A stretch of DNA of 64,000 nt from Brevibacillus choshinensis (GTDB lineage Bacteria; Bacillota; Bacilli; Brevibacillales; Brevibacillaceae): NCBI RefSeq assembly GCF_001420695.1, contig NZ_LJJB01000007.1, positions 808,390-872,389 on the forward strand. Reading direction: 5' to 3'. Below the pieces are notes generated by a model, which was not told where the DNA came from, did no database searches, and was given only the letters and a program-made list of their open reading frames with translations. A program made the position numbers and the translations under genes. Shown here in pieces: positions 17,450 to 28,674 of the stretch (the first letter of the stretch is position 1; every line of letters starts with the position of its first letter).

Positions 17450-18478
17450 ATGTTATCTGACCGTCAACAATTGATCTTGAATGCGATTGTCGATAATTAC
17501 ATTCATTCTGCCGAACCTGTTGGCTCCCGCACCATTTCCAAACGGGAAGACATCGGTTTTTCATCAGCGACCATACGCAACGAGATGTCCGACTTGGAGG
17601 AGTTGGGGTTTCTCGAACAGCCTCATACTTCGGCGGGACGCGTTCCTTCTACCAAAGGATATCGTTTTTACGTCGACAATCTGATTCAACCACACCTTTT
17701 GGATGAAGGCGAATTGGGTAAACTGAAACAGTTGTTTGCCGAGCGTATTCTACAAGCTGAACAAGTGGTAGAGTACACCGCTCAGATACTCTCCCAGTTG
17801 ACGAATTATACAGCAGTCGTCTTGGGACCAGAGATATTTGAGCATCGGTTAAAACATATACAAATCGTTCCTCTTAACGACAAGGAGGCAGTGGCCATCG
17901 TGGTCACCCATACCGGTCGCGTGGAAAACAAGATGATTGCTTTGCCAGATGGCATAGGAGCAACAGAGATCGAGCGTCTCGTAAACCTGCTCAACAGCAA
18001 GCTTTCCGACGTGCCGTTATGGCAATTACGCCAGCGCTTGTATCATGAGATTTCGGGAGAGATGCGCCGTCATGCGGAGCAATATGAGGAAATGCTGAAC
18101 CTCCTCGATCAATCCCTGATCCAGCAAGAAGAGGATCGAGTGTATTTACGCGGTGCGACCAAGATTCTGAATCAGCCGGAGTTCCGTGATGTCGATAAGG
18201 TAAAGGATATATTGGAGCTCTTGGAGCGCAATGATCAGCTTCTTCATCTATTTGGCATGCCAGCAGATGGACTCACGGTGCGCATCGGTCAGGAAAACCA
18301 GCTAGACGCGATTAAGCAATGCAGTATCATTACTACCTCTTATTCTCTTGGAGGCAAGCCTGTAGGGATGGTAGGGATACTTGGCCCGACCCGAATGGAA
18401 TACGGTAGAGTCATTACCGTTCTTAACTATTTGGCAGAAGGCTTATCGCGCATGCTGACTTCGCAGTTTGAGAAATAA
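17450..18478 (+). CDS. hrcA: HrcA heat-shock repressor
   Basis: Repressor that binds CIRCE and needs the GroEL chaperonin for activity, so misfolded protein relieves repression. The 342-residue protein (B. subtilis 343) has an N-terminal winged helix (LSDRQQLILNAIVDNYI; SSATIRNEMSDLEELG recognition helix) and the HrcA dimerisation domain ending in VLNYLAEGLSRML. The frame is open earlier, but ATG 17450 gives the standard MLSDRQQ start; GGGAGG lies 12 bases upstream. First gene of hrcA-grpE-dnaK, and so autoregulated. Confidence 0.97.
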   Translation: MLSDRQQLILNAIVDNYIHSAEPVGSRTISKREDIGFSSATIRNEMSDLEELGFLEQPHTSAGRVPSTKGYRFYVDNLIQPHLLDEGELGKLKQLFAERILQAEQVVEYTAQILSQLTNYTAVVLGPEIFEHRLKHIQIVPLNDKEAVAIVVTHTGRVENKMIALPDGIGATEIERLVNLLNSKLSDVPLWQLRQRLYHEISGEMRRHAEQYEEMLNLLDQSLIQQEEDRVYLRGATKILNQPEFRDVDKVKDILELLERNDQLLHLFGMPADGLTVRIGQENQLDAIKQCSIITTSYSLGGKPVGMVGILGPTRMEYGRVITVLNYLAEGLSRMLTSQFEK

Positions 18479-18535
18479 ATGGATGGAAAGGCTCCAGGAC
18501 TACTAGCCGGAGCTGAGCCGCAGGAGGTATCGACG

Positions 18536-19075
18536 TTGAGCGAAGAAAAATTGACGCAAGACCCGAATGCTGAAGAGGAGCAAACAGAAGCAGCAGATCA
18601 GCAGAGCTCCGCAGATGTGAACTGGGAACAGGAGGCTGGCCATTGGAAGGCCCAGGCAGAAGACCATCAAAACAAGATGCTTCGTGCCATGGCAGACATG
18701 GATAACCTCAGAAGACGTGTTCGCAAGGAACAGGAAGACTTGGCTAAATACGCTTCCCAAAAAGTAGTGGAAGAGCTGCTGCCGATCCTGGACAACTTTG
18801 AGCGCGCACTCGCGGCTGACAAGGAAGCGATGACGCTGGAATCCTTGTTGACCGGTGTAGACATGGTATATCGCCAAATGGTGCAAGTCTTTGATAAAGA
18901 AGGCTTGGCTGCGATCCAGGCAAAAGGTCAACCTTTTGATCCCCATGTTCACCAAGCAGTGATGCAAACACAAGATCCGGAGTTTGATTCCGGAGTAGTA
19001 GTGGAAGAGCTGCAAAAAGGCTACATGTTTAAAGATCGCGTCGTTCGTCCGGCGATGGTCAAAGTAAACGAGTAA
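18536..19075 (+). CDS. grpE: GrpE nucleotide exchange factor
   Basis: Releases ADP from DnaK. The protein has an acidic disordered N-terminus (about residues 1-40), a long helix (about 45-95), and the C-terminal beta domain with GQPFDPHVHQAVM and VVEELQKGYMFKDRVVRPAMV. The frame is open from an ATG at 18479, but that lacks a ribosome site, whereas AGGAGG at 18522-18527 lies eight bases before TTG 18536. TTG is therefore chosen, giving 179 residues beginning MSEEKL as in other bacilli. Confidence 0.95.
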   Translation: MSEEKLTQDPNAEEEQTEAADQQSSADVNWEQEAGHWKAQAEDHQNKMLRAMADMDNLRRRVRKEQEDLAKYASQKVVEELLPILDNFERALAADKEAMTLESLLTGVDMVYRQMVQVFDKEGLAAIQAKGQPFDPHVHQAVMQTQDPEFDSGVVVEELQKGYMFKDRVVRPAMVKVNE

Positions 19076-19104
19076 GATCCATTATTCTATTAAATAGACA
19101 GTGA

Positions 19105-20958
<1,854 letters not shown>

Positions 20959-20973
20959 TCACGTTGGCCCAAG

Positions 20974-21011
20974 AAAGTCAAAGTCACGGAATGCTGACTT
21001 TGACTTTTTTT
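20974..21011 (+). terminator. Strong terminator between dnaK and dnaJ
   Basis: A perfect 13-base-pair stem, AAAGTCAAAGTCA (20974-20986) with TGACTTTGACTTT (20995-21007), followed by further T. It should set dnaJ expression well below dnaK or give it a separate promoter. Confidence 0.95.
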
Positions 21012-21065
21012 CAAGTCTGTCACATGCTATGATAACAGTTGACTGTCATGGGAGTGATTTAGGAG

Positions 21066-22193
21066 ATGAAACGCGATTTCTATGAGGTATTGGGAGTCGG
21101 CAAGGAAGCGGATGCGGATGAGATCAAGAAAGCATACCGCAAGCTGGCGCGCCAGTACCATCCGGATGTAAATAAAGCCGCTGACGCGGAAGAGAAGTTC
21201 AAGGAAGTAAAAGAAGCGTACGATGTTTTGTCTGAGCCGCAAAAGCGTGCACAGTACGATCGTTTCGGACATCAAGATCCAAACCAGGGATTTGGTGGCG
21301 GTGGTTTTGATGGTTCTGGAATGGGCGGATTCGGTGACATCTTTGATATGTTTTTCGGCGGTGGTGGCAGAAGGGCGAATCCGAATGCGCCGCGTAAAGG
21401 CTCCGACCTGCAATTTGGCTTGAGCATTGATTTTACAGAGGCTGTCTTTGGGAAAGAAACCGATGTGGAAATTCCCAAGGAAGCAGAGTGCGATACATGC
21501 CATGGCTCAGGCGCAAAACCTGGAACAGGAGTAGAAACGTGTAGGACTTGTAGCGGTACCGGACAACAAGAAGTGGCGGCGAATACGCCATTTGGACGGA
21601 TTGTGAACCGACGCGTTTGTACGACGTGTGAAGGAAAAGGGAAAGTCTACAAGGAAAAATGCGTGTCCTGCAAAGGCAGCGGACGTGTCAAAGTGCGCCG
21701 TAAAATTCATCTCAACATCCCTGCTGGTGTGGATGACGGAGCACAACTTCGCGTAACGGGTGAAGGCGAACCAGGTGTAAACGGTGGCCCTCCTGGCGAT
21801 CTGTACGTTGTATTGCGTGTGAAGAACCACGAGTTTTTCGAGCGCGAAGGAAATGATATCTACTGTGAGGTACCGCTGACGTATGCTCAGGCTGCGCTGG
21901 GCGATGAGATCGAAGTGCCAACGGTAGACGGTCGTGTAAAGCTGAAGATTCCTTCAGGGACACAGACCGAAACGTTTTTCCGTCTGCGGGGGAAAGGTGT
22001 CCCTCATCTGCGAGGAAATGGACGCGGCGATCAGCACGTCAAAGTGCGCGTGATTACCCCGACCAAGCTGAGCGACAAGCAACGAGAGCTGTTGCGAGAG
22101 CTGGCTGAATTGTCGGGTGAAAAGCCAGGGCAGCACGGCGGCGAAGACGAAGGTTTTTTTGAAAAAATGAAACGGGCATTCCGCGGCGAATAA
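21066..22193 (+). CDS. dnaJ: DnaJ, Hsp40 co-chaperone
   Basis: Stimulates DnaK ATPase and presents substrates. The 375-residue protein has the J domain (HPD at residues 32-34), a glycine/phenylalanine-rich linker (about 75-110) and four zinc-binding CxxCxGxG repeats from residue 142 ([32 protein letters not shown]). C-terminal substrate domains complete it. It starts about 55 bases after the dnaK terminator; TTAGGAG precedes the ATG. A TATGAT at about 21028 might be part of its own promoter, without a clear -35. Confidence 0.99.
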   Translation: MKRDFYEVLGVGKEADADEIKKAYRKLARQYHPDVNKAADAEEKFKEVKEAYDVLSEPQKRAQYDRFGHQDPNQGFGGGGFDGSGMGGFGDIFDMFFGGGGRRANPNAPRKGSDLQFGLSIDFTEAVFGKETDVEIPKEAECDTCHGSGAKPGTGVETCRTCSGTGQQEVAANTPFGRIVNRRVCTTCEGKGKVYKEKCVSCKGSGRVKVRRKIHLNIPAGVDDGAQLRVTGEGEPGVNGGPPGDLYVVLRVKNHEFFEREGNDIYCEVPLTYAQAALGDEIEVPTVDGRVKLKIPSGTQTETFFRLRGKGVPHLRGNGRGDQHVKVRVITPTKLSDKQRELLRELAELSGEKPGQHGGEDEGFFEKMKRAFRGE

Positions 22194-22263
22194 CTTCCGC
22201 GGCTTTGTCCGGTTTTCTTACAGCTTTGTTTACTAGGGAGCATACGTGGGGAGTGGTAGATTC

Positions 22264-23205
22264 ATGAAATGGTCAGAAATCAGTATCCATACAACAGCGG
22301 AGGCTACGGAGGCGGTTTCCAGCATTCTGTATGAAATGGGCGCAAACGGTGTCGTAATCGAGGACCCAGAGGTGCTATATCGCGAGTGGGATACACCGTT
22401 TGGTGAAATCTACCAGCTCTCTCCGGATGATTTTCCGGCCGAGGGCGTATTCGTCAAAGCATACTTGCCGGTTGACAGTAGTGAGTTGTTTGATGTGGTA
22501 GAAGAATTGAAAGAACAGCTGACACAGTTGACTGAGTACGGTTTGGACATCGGAAATGCGAACATTGCCGTAAACGATGTGCACGAAGACGAGTGGGCCC
22601 ACGCCTGGAAAAAGTACTACAAGCCTGTGCATGTAACAGATCGGATGACGATCAAGCCTGTATGGGAAGAGTACGATCCTAGACATGCTGACGAAGTCAT
22701 CATCGAGATGGACCCGGGAATGGCGTTTGGTACAGGAACGCACCCGACGACGATTTTGTGTCTGCGTGCAGTGGAAAAGTACGTGGATCAAGGGGACCGT
22801 TTGTATGACGTTGGGACAGGCACAGCGATCTTGAGTATTGCCGCAATCAAGCTCGGTGCGGAGCACGTGCTGGCGATGGACCTGGACGAAGTAGCTGTTC
22901 GTTCTGCTCAGGCCAACACCGAACTAAACGGCGTTCACGAGAGCATTACAGTGAGACAAAACAATTTGCTGGATGGCGTAGAAGAACCGGTAGATATTGT
23001 GGTAGCGAACATTTTGGCTGAGGTAATCGTGCGCTTTACCGACGACGTTTACCGTGTGCTCAAACCAGAAGGTGTCTTCATTGCATCAGGGATCATTCAG
23101 GCACGTGAGGCTGACGTGAAAAAGGCGTTGACAGATTCCGGCCTCGTCGTAGTGGAAACGATTATGATCGACGACTGGGTAGCAATTGTGTCAAAAAAAA
23201 GATAG
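22264..23205 (+). CDS. prmA: Ribosomal protein L11 methyltransferase
   Basis: SAM-dependent enzyme that methylates ribosomal protein L11. The 313-residue protein has the N-terminal substrate-recognition part MKWSEISIHTT and the methyltransferase fold with MAFGTGTHPTT, the SAM motif YDVGTGTAILSIAA and VVANILAEV. The frame opens at GTG 22246, but ATG 22264 after GGGGAGTGG gives the family's normal start. Follows dnaJ as B. subtilis yqeT does. Confidence 0.96.
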   Translation: MKWSEISIHTTAEATEAVSSILYEMGANGVVIEDPEVLYREWDTPFGEIYQLSPDDFPAEGVFVKAYLPVDSSELFDVVEELKEQLTQLTEYGLDIGNANIAVNDVHEDEWAHAWKKYYKPVHVTDRMTIKPVWEEYDPRHADEVIIEMDPGMAFGTGTHPTTILCLRAVEKYVDQGDRLYDVGTGTAILSIAAIKLGAEHVLAMDLDEVAVRSAQANTELNGVHESITVRQNNLLDGVEEPVDIVVANILAEVIVRFTDDVYRVLKPEGVFIASGIIQAREADVKKALTDSGLVVVETIMIDDWVAIVSKKR

Positions 23206-23223
23206 AATAGTGAGGTTGGCGAG

Positions 23224-23976
23224 ATGCAACGATATTTTGTCGAGCCAGATCACTTTACTGAACATGAGGTAACGATTGTCGGAGACGACGTCCACCATAT
23301 CGTAAACGTGATGCGGGCAAGAGAAGGCGAAGAAATATTCGTCTCTGACGGAACAGGTAGGTCTGCCGTGGCCAAGCTTGTCTCACTGTCTGCAAAAGAA
23401 GTGAGAGCGACCGTACTGGAATTATTGGCGGAGCAACGGGAATTGCCGATTCGCGTGACGATTGGCCAAGGGCTCCCGAAAGGCGAGAAGATGGAGTGGA
23501 TCTTGCAAAAGGGGACGGAACTAGGGGCGTACTCCTTTTTCCCGTTTTCATCAGAACGCACCATCGTCAAGCTGGATGCCAAAAAAGAAGCAAAAAAACT
23601 GGAGCGCTGGCGAAAGATTGTCAAGGAAGCAGCGGAACAGTCCCATCGAGATGTACTTCCTCAGCTGCTGTCTCCTGTTTCGTTCCGTGAAGCACTCGAA
23701 GCTGGTAAGCAGTACACCCGTTGCGCGATTGCCTATGAAAAAGAAGGCGGCACGACTATGCATCAGGTGCTGACGGAAATGACAGCGGATGACTCCCTGC
23801 TCGTTCTCATTGGTCCTGAGGGGGGCTTTTCCCCGGATGAGGTGGCACAAGCCGAAGCAAAAGGATTCCTTTCCGTATCGCTTGGACCTCGAATCCTGCG
23901 TACGGAAACGGCCAGTCAATTTGTTCTGGCCTGCGCTTCCTATCAGTTTGAACGGATGACTCCATCACCACGCTAA
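23224..23976 (+). CDS. rsmE: 16S rRNA m3U1498 methyltransferase
   Basis: SPOUT-class methyltransferase for U1498 of 16S rRNA. The 250-residue protein shows an N-terminal PUA-like part (FVSDGTGRSAVAKL) and the knot motifs LIGPEGGFSPDEV and LGPRILRTETAS that bind SAM. It lies 18 bases after prmA in the same transcription unit. Confidence 0.96.
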   Translation: MQRYFVEPDHFTEHEVTIVGDDVHHIVNVMRAREGEEIFVSDGTGRSAVAKLVSLSAKEVRATVLELLAEQRELPIRVTIGQGLPKGEKMEWILQKGTELGAYSFFPFSSERTIVKLDAKKEAKKLERWRKIVKEAAEQSHRDVLPQLLSPVSFREALEAGKQYTRCAIAYEKEGGTTMHQVLTEMTADDSLLVLIGPEGGFSPDEVAQAEAKGFLSVSLGPRILRTETASQFVLACASYQFERMTPSPR

Positions 23977-24005
23977 GTTTGAGAAGGACGAAAGGAGGAA
24001 TCGCA

Positions 24006-25364
24006 ATGTCTACCGTTGCTTTTCATACATTAGGCTGCAAAGTAAACAGCTATGAAACAGAGGCCATCTGGCAATTGTTCAAGGCGGAGGGCTATGATCG
24101 CGTCGATTTTGAACAAGATGAGGCCGACGTCTATGTGATCAATACTTGCACCGTTACCAATACAGGTGATAAAAAGAGTCGCCAGGTGATTCGCCGAGCG
24201 ATTCGCCGCAACCCTGAAGCGATCGTCGCTGTAACAGGTTGCTATGCGCAAACCTCCCCGAGTGAAATTGCGCAAATTCCTGGGGTCGACATTGTCGTAG
24301 GGACACAGGGACGTGAAAAGCTGATTGAGTACGTGAATCAGATTCAGGTTGAACGTCAACCAATCAATGCCGTTGGAAACATCATGAAAGCTCGCGAGTT
24401 TGAGGAGCTGGATGTTCCTAACTTTACGGATCGCACACGCGCTTCCCTGAAAATCCAGGAAGGCTGCAATAACTTCTGTACGTTCTGCATTATTCCATGG
24501 GCGCGTGGGCTGATGCGCTCCCGCAAACCGGAGAGCGTCGTTGAACAGGCACAAAAGCTTGTGGAAGCAGGCTATCTGGAAATCGTTCTGACCGGGATTC
24601 ATACGGGCGGTTACGGAGAGGATCTGGAAGACTACAACCTCGCGAAGCTGTTGGTTGACCTGCATCAAGTCGAAGGGCTGAAACGGATTCGCATCAGCTC
24701 GATCGAAGCGAGCCAGATTACCGATGAAGTGATCGAAGTCATCAACAATTCTGATCGTGTTGTACGCCATCTGCACGTGCCCCTTCAAGCAGGTGATGAT
24801 GAAGTGCTGAAGCGAATGCGCCGCAAGTACACAACGGCAGAATTCTACGAAAGAATGGTCAAAGTTCGTGAAGCACTTCCGGGTGCAGCTATTACGACTG
24901 ACGTGATTGTCGGTTTCCCAGGCGAGACGGAAGAACAGTTCATGAACGGCTTTGAGTTCATCAAGAAAATCGGTTTTGCAGAACTGCATGTGTTCCCGTA
25001 CTCGATGCGTACTGGTACCCCGGCTGCTCGCATGACGGACCAGATTCCGGAAGAGGAAAAGCATGAGCGTGTTACCAAGCTTTTGGAACTGAATCAGCAA
25101 TTGACGCTCTCCTACTCTTCTCAGTTCGTTGGTGACGTTCTGGAAGTCATTCCTGAGCGCCCGTACAAGGAAGCTCCGGACAGTGGGCTCCTCATGGGTT
25201 ACTCCGACAACTACCTCAATGTCGTTTTCCAAGGCGACGAGAGCATGATCGGGAAAATTTGCAAAGTGCGTCTGGACGAACCAGGCTCTGAATATTGCAA
25301 AGGGACATTTGTACGTGTAATGGAAAACGAGAAGCTGCCCCTTTTGAAGGAGCGAGCCATATGA
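24006..25364 (+). CDS. mtaB: tRNA A37 methylthiotransferase MtaB
   Basis: Converts t6A37 to ms2t6A37 in tRNAs that read ANN codons. The 452-residue protein has the UPF0004 domain with cluster cysteines (LGCKVNSYE, INTCTVT, TGCYAQ), the radical SAM domain with Cys154/Cys158/Cys161 (CNNFCTFC), and a C-terminal TRAM domain. AAAGGAGG precedes ATG 24006; the frame is open a little upstream without a good start. Its stop overlaps the start of the Nudix gene (ATGA). Confidence 0.96.
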   Translation: MSTVAFHTLGCKVNSYETEAIWQLFKAEGYDRVDFEQDEADVYVINTCTVTNTGDKKSRQVIRRAIRRNPEAIVAVTGCYAQTSPSEIAQIPGVDIVVGTQGREKLIEYVNQIQVERQPINAVGNIMKAREFEELDVPNFTDRTRASLKIQEGCNNFCTFCIIPWARGLMRSRKPESVVEQAQKLVEAGYLEIVLTGIHTGGYGEDLEDYNLAKLLVDLHQVEGLKRIRISSIEASQITDEVIEVINNSDRVVRHLHVPLQAGDDEVLKRMRRKYTTAEFYERMVKVREALPGAAITTDVIVGFPGETEEQFMNGFEFIKKIGFAELHVFPYSMRTGTPAARMTDQIPEEEKHERVTKLLELNQQLTLSYSSQFVGDVLEVIPERPYKEAPDSGLLMGYSDNYLNVVFQGDESMIGKICKVRLDEPGSEYCKGTFVRVMENEKLPLLKERAI

Positions 25365-25789
25365 AGGAAATTTCGGCAGGAGGCGTTGTTTACCGCGAGC
25401 AAGACGGAGAATACATGCTTCTCTTGATCGAAGACCGCTATGGCAAAGTAACGTTAGCAAAAGGGAAGCAGGAAATAGGCGAGACCATAGAAGAGACAGC
25501 CCTGCGTGAAGTGCTGGAAGAGACCGGTGTTGCTGGGCGCCTGGGTGGCAAGCTGGACATGATTACGTATGTTTATCACCATCCAGTGACGTCAGAAGCA
25601 GTGGATAAGGAAGTCCATTACTATCTGGTGGAGGCTTATAATACCGAGATCACTGTGCAATTGGAAGAAATCAACGACGTTCACTGGCATCCGGCAGCGG
25701 AAGCGTGGGCACTCCAACAGGCGCGGGGATATCGAAATAATGACAAGGTTTTCCTCCTGGCTTTCCAACAATTAGGGATAGAGGTGTAA
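25361..25789 (+). CDS. Nudix hydrolase
   Basis: A 142-residue Nudix-fold hydrolase. The catalytic box GKQEIGETIEETALREVLEETGV matches GX5EX7REUXEEXGU exactly; it is about residues 36-58. Substrates in this family are nucleoside diphosphates linked to another group, and the specific one cannot be read off. ATG overlaps the mtaB stop by four bases, with AAGGAG upstream, so it is translationally coupled. Confidence 0.92.
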   Translation: MKEISAGGVVYREQDGEYMLLLIEDRYGKVTLAKGKQEIGETIEETALREVLEETGVAGRLGGKLDMITYVYHHPVTSEAVDKEVHYYLVEAYNTEITVQLEEINDVHWHPAAEAWALQQARGYRNNDKVFLLAFQQLGIEV

Positions 25790-25792
25790 CCC

Positions 25793-26458
25793 GTGAATAT
25801 CAACAAATATATCGACCATACCTTACTGAAACCGGAAACGACCGCAGCGATGATTGACAAGCTGTGTGCTGAAGCAAAGGAGCACGATTTTGCTTCCGTT
25901 TGCGTCAACCCTTACTGGGTAAAGCGTTCTGCATCTTTGCTGGCAGGTACCGACGTGAAAGTCTGCACAGTGATTGGCTTTCCTCTGGGAGCGAATACGC
26001 CTGAGGTAAAAGCAGCGGAAACTCGTGATGCGATCGCAAATGGTGCTACAGAAGTAGATATGGTCTTGAACGTGGGAGCACTGAAATCGGGAGATCTGGA
26101 AACAGTCAAGCAGGATGTAGCGACTGTAAAGCAAGCAGCTGGATCCGTACTGCTCAAGGTCATCCTGGAGACAGGCTTGTTGACGGATGAAGAAAAAGAG
26201 ACAGCTTGCAAGCTTTGCGTAGAAGCTGGTGCCGACTACGTCAAGACTTCCACTGGATTTGGACCAGGGGGAGCGACCGTAGAAGACATCGCTTTGATGC
26301 GCAAGACTGTCGGACCTGATATTGGTGTGAAAGCTTCGGGTGGCGTGCGTGACGGAGAAGCTGCTCAAGCGATGATCTCAGCTGGAGCGAGCCGTATCGG
26401 CACCAGCTCGGGCGTATCGATTGTGACTGGAGCAAAAGCGACAGGCAACGGATACTAG
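25793..26458 (+). CDS. deoC: Deoxyribose-phosphate aldolase
   Basis: Cleaves 2-deoxyribose 5-phosphate to glyceraldehyde 3-phosphate and acetaldehyde, the last step of deoxynucleoside breakdown. Schiff-base Lys151 lies in VKTSTGFG and the second active-site Lys180 in VKASGG. The 221-residue length is normal. GTG 25793 follows GAGGTG only a few bases after the Nudix stop. A cdd gene for cytidine deaminase lies 18 kb downstream, separately transcribed. Confidence 0.97.
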   Translation: MNINKYIDHTLLKPETTAAMIDKLCAEAKEHDFASVCVNPYWVKRSASLLAGTDVKVCTVIGFPLGANTPEVKAAETRDAIANGATEVDMVLNVGALKSGDLETVKQDVATVKQAAGSVLLKVILETGLLTDEEKETACKLCVEAGADYVKTSTGFGPGGATVEDIALMRKTVGPDIGVKASGGVRDGEAAQAMISAGASRIGTSSGVSIVTGAKATGNGY

Positions 26459-26466
26459 GAACACAG

Positions 26467-26497
26467 AAAAGCCTGGCCAAGGATAGGCCGGGCTTTT
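26467..26497 (+). terminator. Terminator after deoC
   Basis: AAAAGCCTGGCC (26467-26478) pairs with GGCCGGGCTTTT (26486-26497) with one wobble. It ends the prmA-to-deoC unit. Confidence 0.93.
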
Positions 26498-26568
26498 CTT
26501 CTACATATCTACTACCATACAAAAAAGAGAAAAGCAGAATGGGTGAAAGTGGGAGAGGGGGTGGCGGT

Positions 26569-26964
26569 ATGAAGATCGTCCAGGGAATTCTGATCTTGCT
26601 CGCCTTTTACGGTGTAGGGACTATGGCGAGCAAGTGGCTGCACATACCCATGCCGGGCAATCTACTGGGAATGCTTCTATTGACACTGTGCTTGTGCATG
26701 GGCTGGATACGTATGGATTGGGTAGAACAGGCGAGTGCCTTTCTGGTTCGACACATGATGCTGTTTTTTGTGCCCATCATTGTGGGGGTAGCTTCATACA
26801 TGAATTGGATTGCCAAAGACCCGTGGTCGATCATCTTGTCGATGGTGCTTGGCCCGATGATTGTCATGCTGGTAACCGGGAGAGTCGTTCAGTGGTATCT
26901 GCATCGCCAAAAGCATAAAGCAGAGCCTTCCGTGAAACAGGAAGGGAGGGCGCTCGATGCTTAG
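26569..26964 (+). CDS. CidA/LrgA family holin-like membrane protein
   Basis: A 131-residue protein with four membrane helices, containing the family motif IPMPGNLLGMLLL. CidA and LrgA form holin-like complexes that influence murein hydrolase activity and pyruvate transport in Gram-positive bacteria. The frame is open from 26539, but AGAGGGGGTGG before ATG 26569 and the normal N-terminus support the later start. Overlaps the LrgB-type gene by eight bases, so the two act together. CidA and LrgA types cannot be separated here. Confidence 0.9.
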   Translation: MKIVQGILILLAFYGVGTMASKWLHIPMPGNLLGMLLLTLCLCMGWIRMDWVEQASAFLVRHMMLFFVPIIVGVASYMNWIAKDPWSIILSMVLGPMIVMLVTGRVVQWYLHRQKHKAEPSVKQEGRALDA

Positions 26965-27622
26965 TCAACTGTTCGCCATTATCGTTACGATCGCCGGGTA
27001 CAAAGGCGCGACATCGATTACATCCCGCTTTCCTCGCTTACAACCACTCATTGTAGCTGTCCTGCTCGTTTGGCTGATGTGGTGGCTATTCAGTGGCGAC
27101 TGGGAGTCGTTCTCCGCAGGAGGTCAGTGGATCTCTTTCTGGCTCGGTCCAGCTACCGTTGCGCTCGCGGTCCCTTTGGCAAAACAAATCAGAGAGTTTG
27201 CTCATATCTGGAAAGGTGTCCTGCTAGGTGTGGCCGTTGGTTGTGCGGTTGCGATCCTCACTGTTTACGTTATACACTGGTGCCTGGACTCTGATGAACT
27301 ACTCGTCAAAAGCATGCTGAGTAAATCCGTTACCACTCCCATCGCATTGGAGCTCTCTCGCTCTGTGGGGGGTGTGCCTGCATTGACTGCCTTTTTCACG
27401 GCATTGACAGGAATGATCGGCGTCCTTATCGCACGACCTGTCCTGAAATGGGGCGGTATACGAGAAGACTGGGCGATTGGGATTGCAGTAGGCACAAGTG
27501 CACATGCCATCGGTACCGCTAGCCTGAATCGGATCTCCTCTGTCCAGACGGCTGCTTCCAGTGTTGCGATGATTGTGGCAGGAGTCATTACCTCGATCTA
27601 TCTGATTCCATTTTCTTTTTAA
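26957..27622 (+). CDS. CidB/LrgB family membrane protein
   Basis: Partner of the preceding CidA/LrgA protein; 221 residues with about six to seven membrane helices. Characteristic segments are SKSVTTPIALELSRSVGG and GTSAHAIGTA, both conserved in the family. Start overlaps the upstream gene by eight bases, with GGAAGGGAGGG in front. Its stop overlaps the convergent transporter gene by four bases and no separate terminator is seen between them. Confidence 0.93.
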   Translation: MLSQLFAIIVTIAGYKGATSITSRFPRLQPLIVAVLLVWLMWWLFSGDWESFSAGGQWISFWLGPATVALAVPLAKQIREFAHIWKGVLLGVAVGCAVAILTVYVIHWCLDSDELLVKSMLSKSVTTPIALELSRSVGGVPALTAFFTALTGMIGVLIARPVLKWGGIREDWAIGIAVGTSAHAIGTASLNRISSVQTAASSVAMIVAGVITSIYLIPFSF

Positions 27623-28575
27623 ATTTTTACACGCTTGGACGGGTTTCGCTTGTCCGGAATGAGCCACTGAATGAACCTGGCGATTTGGCTGGTAAACGGC
27701 AGTGCGACCAACGAACAAACTAGATTGAAAATGGTTTGGGAATGGGCGATTTGCATAGAAGGATTCGCCGTTAAAAAGGCACTGACCTGGGCAAGCTGTG
27801 GAAGAAAAGGTAAAAAGGCAAGGGCTCCCGCAACATTAAACAACGTATGGCACCAGGCGACCTGCTTGGAGGCTGTATTCGTACCGATACTCGCGATGAC
27901 GGCTGTGAAGCAAGTGCCGATATTGGCTCCCAACACGATGGCCAATGCAGTCTCCATAGAGAGGACGTTGTGGGCGAGAAGTCCCATCGTAATGACGGTC
28001 GTAGCTGATCCACTATGAATCAATCCGGTAAAAATGATCCCTGTCAGCAGTCCTACTCCGATCGAATGGCTGCTCTCCAGAAACAAGGATCGAAAGGTTT
28101 CGGATTGTTCCAATGGTGCCGCCATCAGCTTCAAGGTGTCGATGCCGAGAAAAATCAGCCCAAATCCCGCGACCACGAGGCCGGTGCAGCGAATATTGCG
28201 CCGGGGCATGAGCCAAAGTGCTACCCCAATGAGCAGCATAGGGATCGCGAACGATTCCAGCTTGAGGGCGATCAGCTCCGTCGTGACCGTCGTTCCCAGA
28301 TTCGTTCCGAGGATAATTCCGACCGTCTGCGAAAACTGGATAATACCTGCATTGGTTAGTCCGATAGTGAGTACAGTCACGGCGCTGGAGCTTTGCAAGA
28401 CAAAGGTGGCTAACAGCCCCATCCAAAAGCTGTGGATCGGCGTTCGGGTAAAGCGTGCCATCCACTGTTCCATTTTTTTGCCGGCAAGATTTTGAAAGCC
28501 GGTCCTCATGGCATACATACCGAACAGAAAAAAACTGAGCCCAAAAGTGAACGGGGCGAGGATGGACACGATCAC
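27619..28575 (-). CDS. Na/Pi cotransporter family protein
   Basis: Type II sodium/phosphate cotransporter-like membrane protein with two inverted halves. Each half carries the repeat motif: QSSSAVTVL in the first and HSGSATTVI in the second. GTNLGTT and GANIGT are the paired glycine signatures. The frame extends to an ATG at 28602 that has no ribosome site, whereas AAGGAGG lies ten bases before GTG 28575; the protein is then 318 residues. It lacks the C-terminal PhoU domain found in larger relatives. Phosphate as substrate is inferred from the family only. Confidence 0.88.
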   Translation of the reverse strand: MIVSILAPFTFGLSFFLFGMYAMRTGFQNLAGKKMEQWMARFTRTPIHSFWMGLLATFVLQSSSAVTVLTIGLTNAGIIQFSQTVGIILGTNLGTTVTTELIALKLESFAIPMLLIGVALWLMPRRNIRCTGLVVAGFGLIFLGIDTLKLMAAPLEQSETFRSLFLESSHSIGVGLLTGIIFTGLIHSGSATTVITMGLLAHNVLSMETALAIVLGANIGTCFTAVIASIGTNTASKQVAWCHTLFNVAGALAFLPFLPQLAQVSAFLTANPSMQIAHSQTIFNLVCSLVALPFTSQIARFIQWLIPDKRNPSKRVKI

Positions 28576-28674
28576 AAAGCAAAATCCTCCTTCCCTAGAC
28601 ATACATGCTATTCTGCAAGATACTTATACGCTATGCCTGTACCGAGACGAGCATGACAAGGAGGCCCTATAACA

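Noticed and set aside
24030-25460. 476-codon minus-strand ORF opposite mtaB
   Set aside because: Shadow frame overlapping two well-supported genes, rich in Cys/His/Phe.
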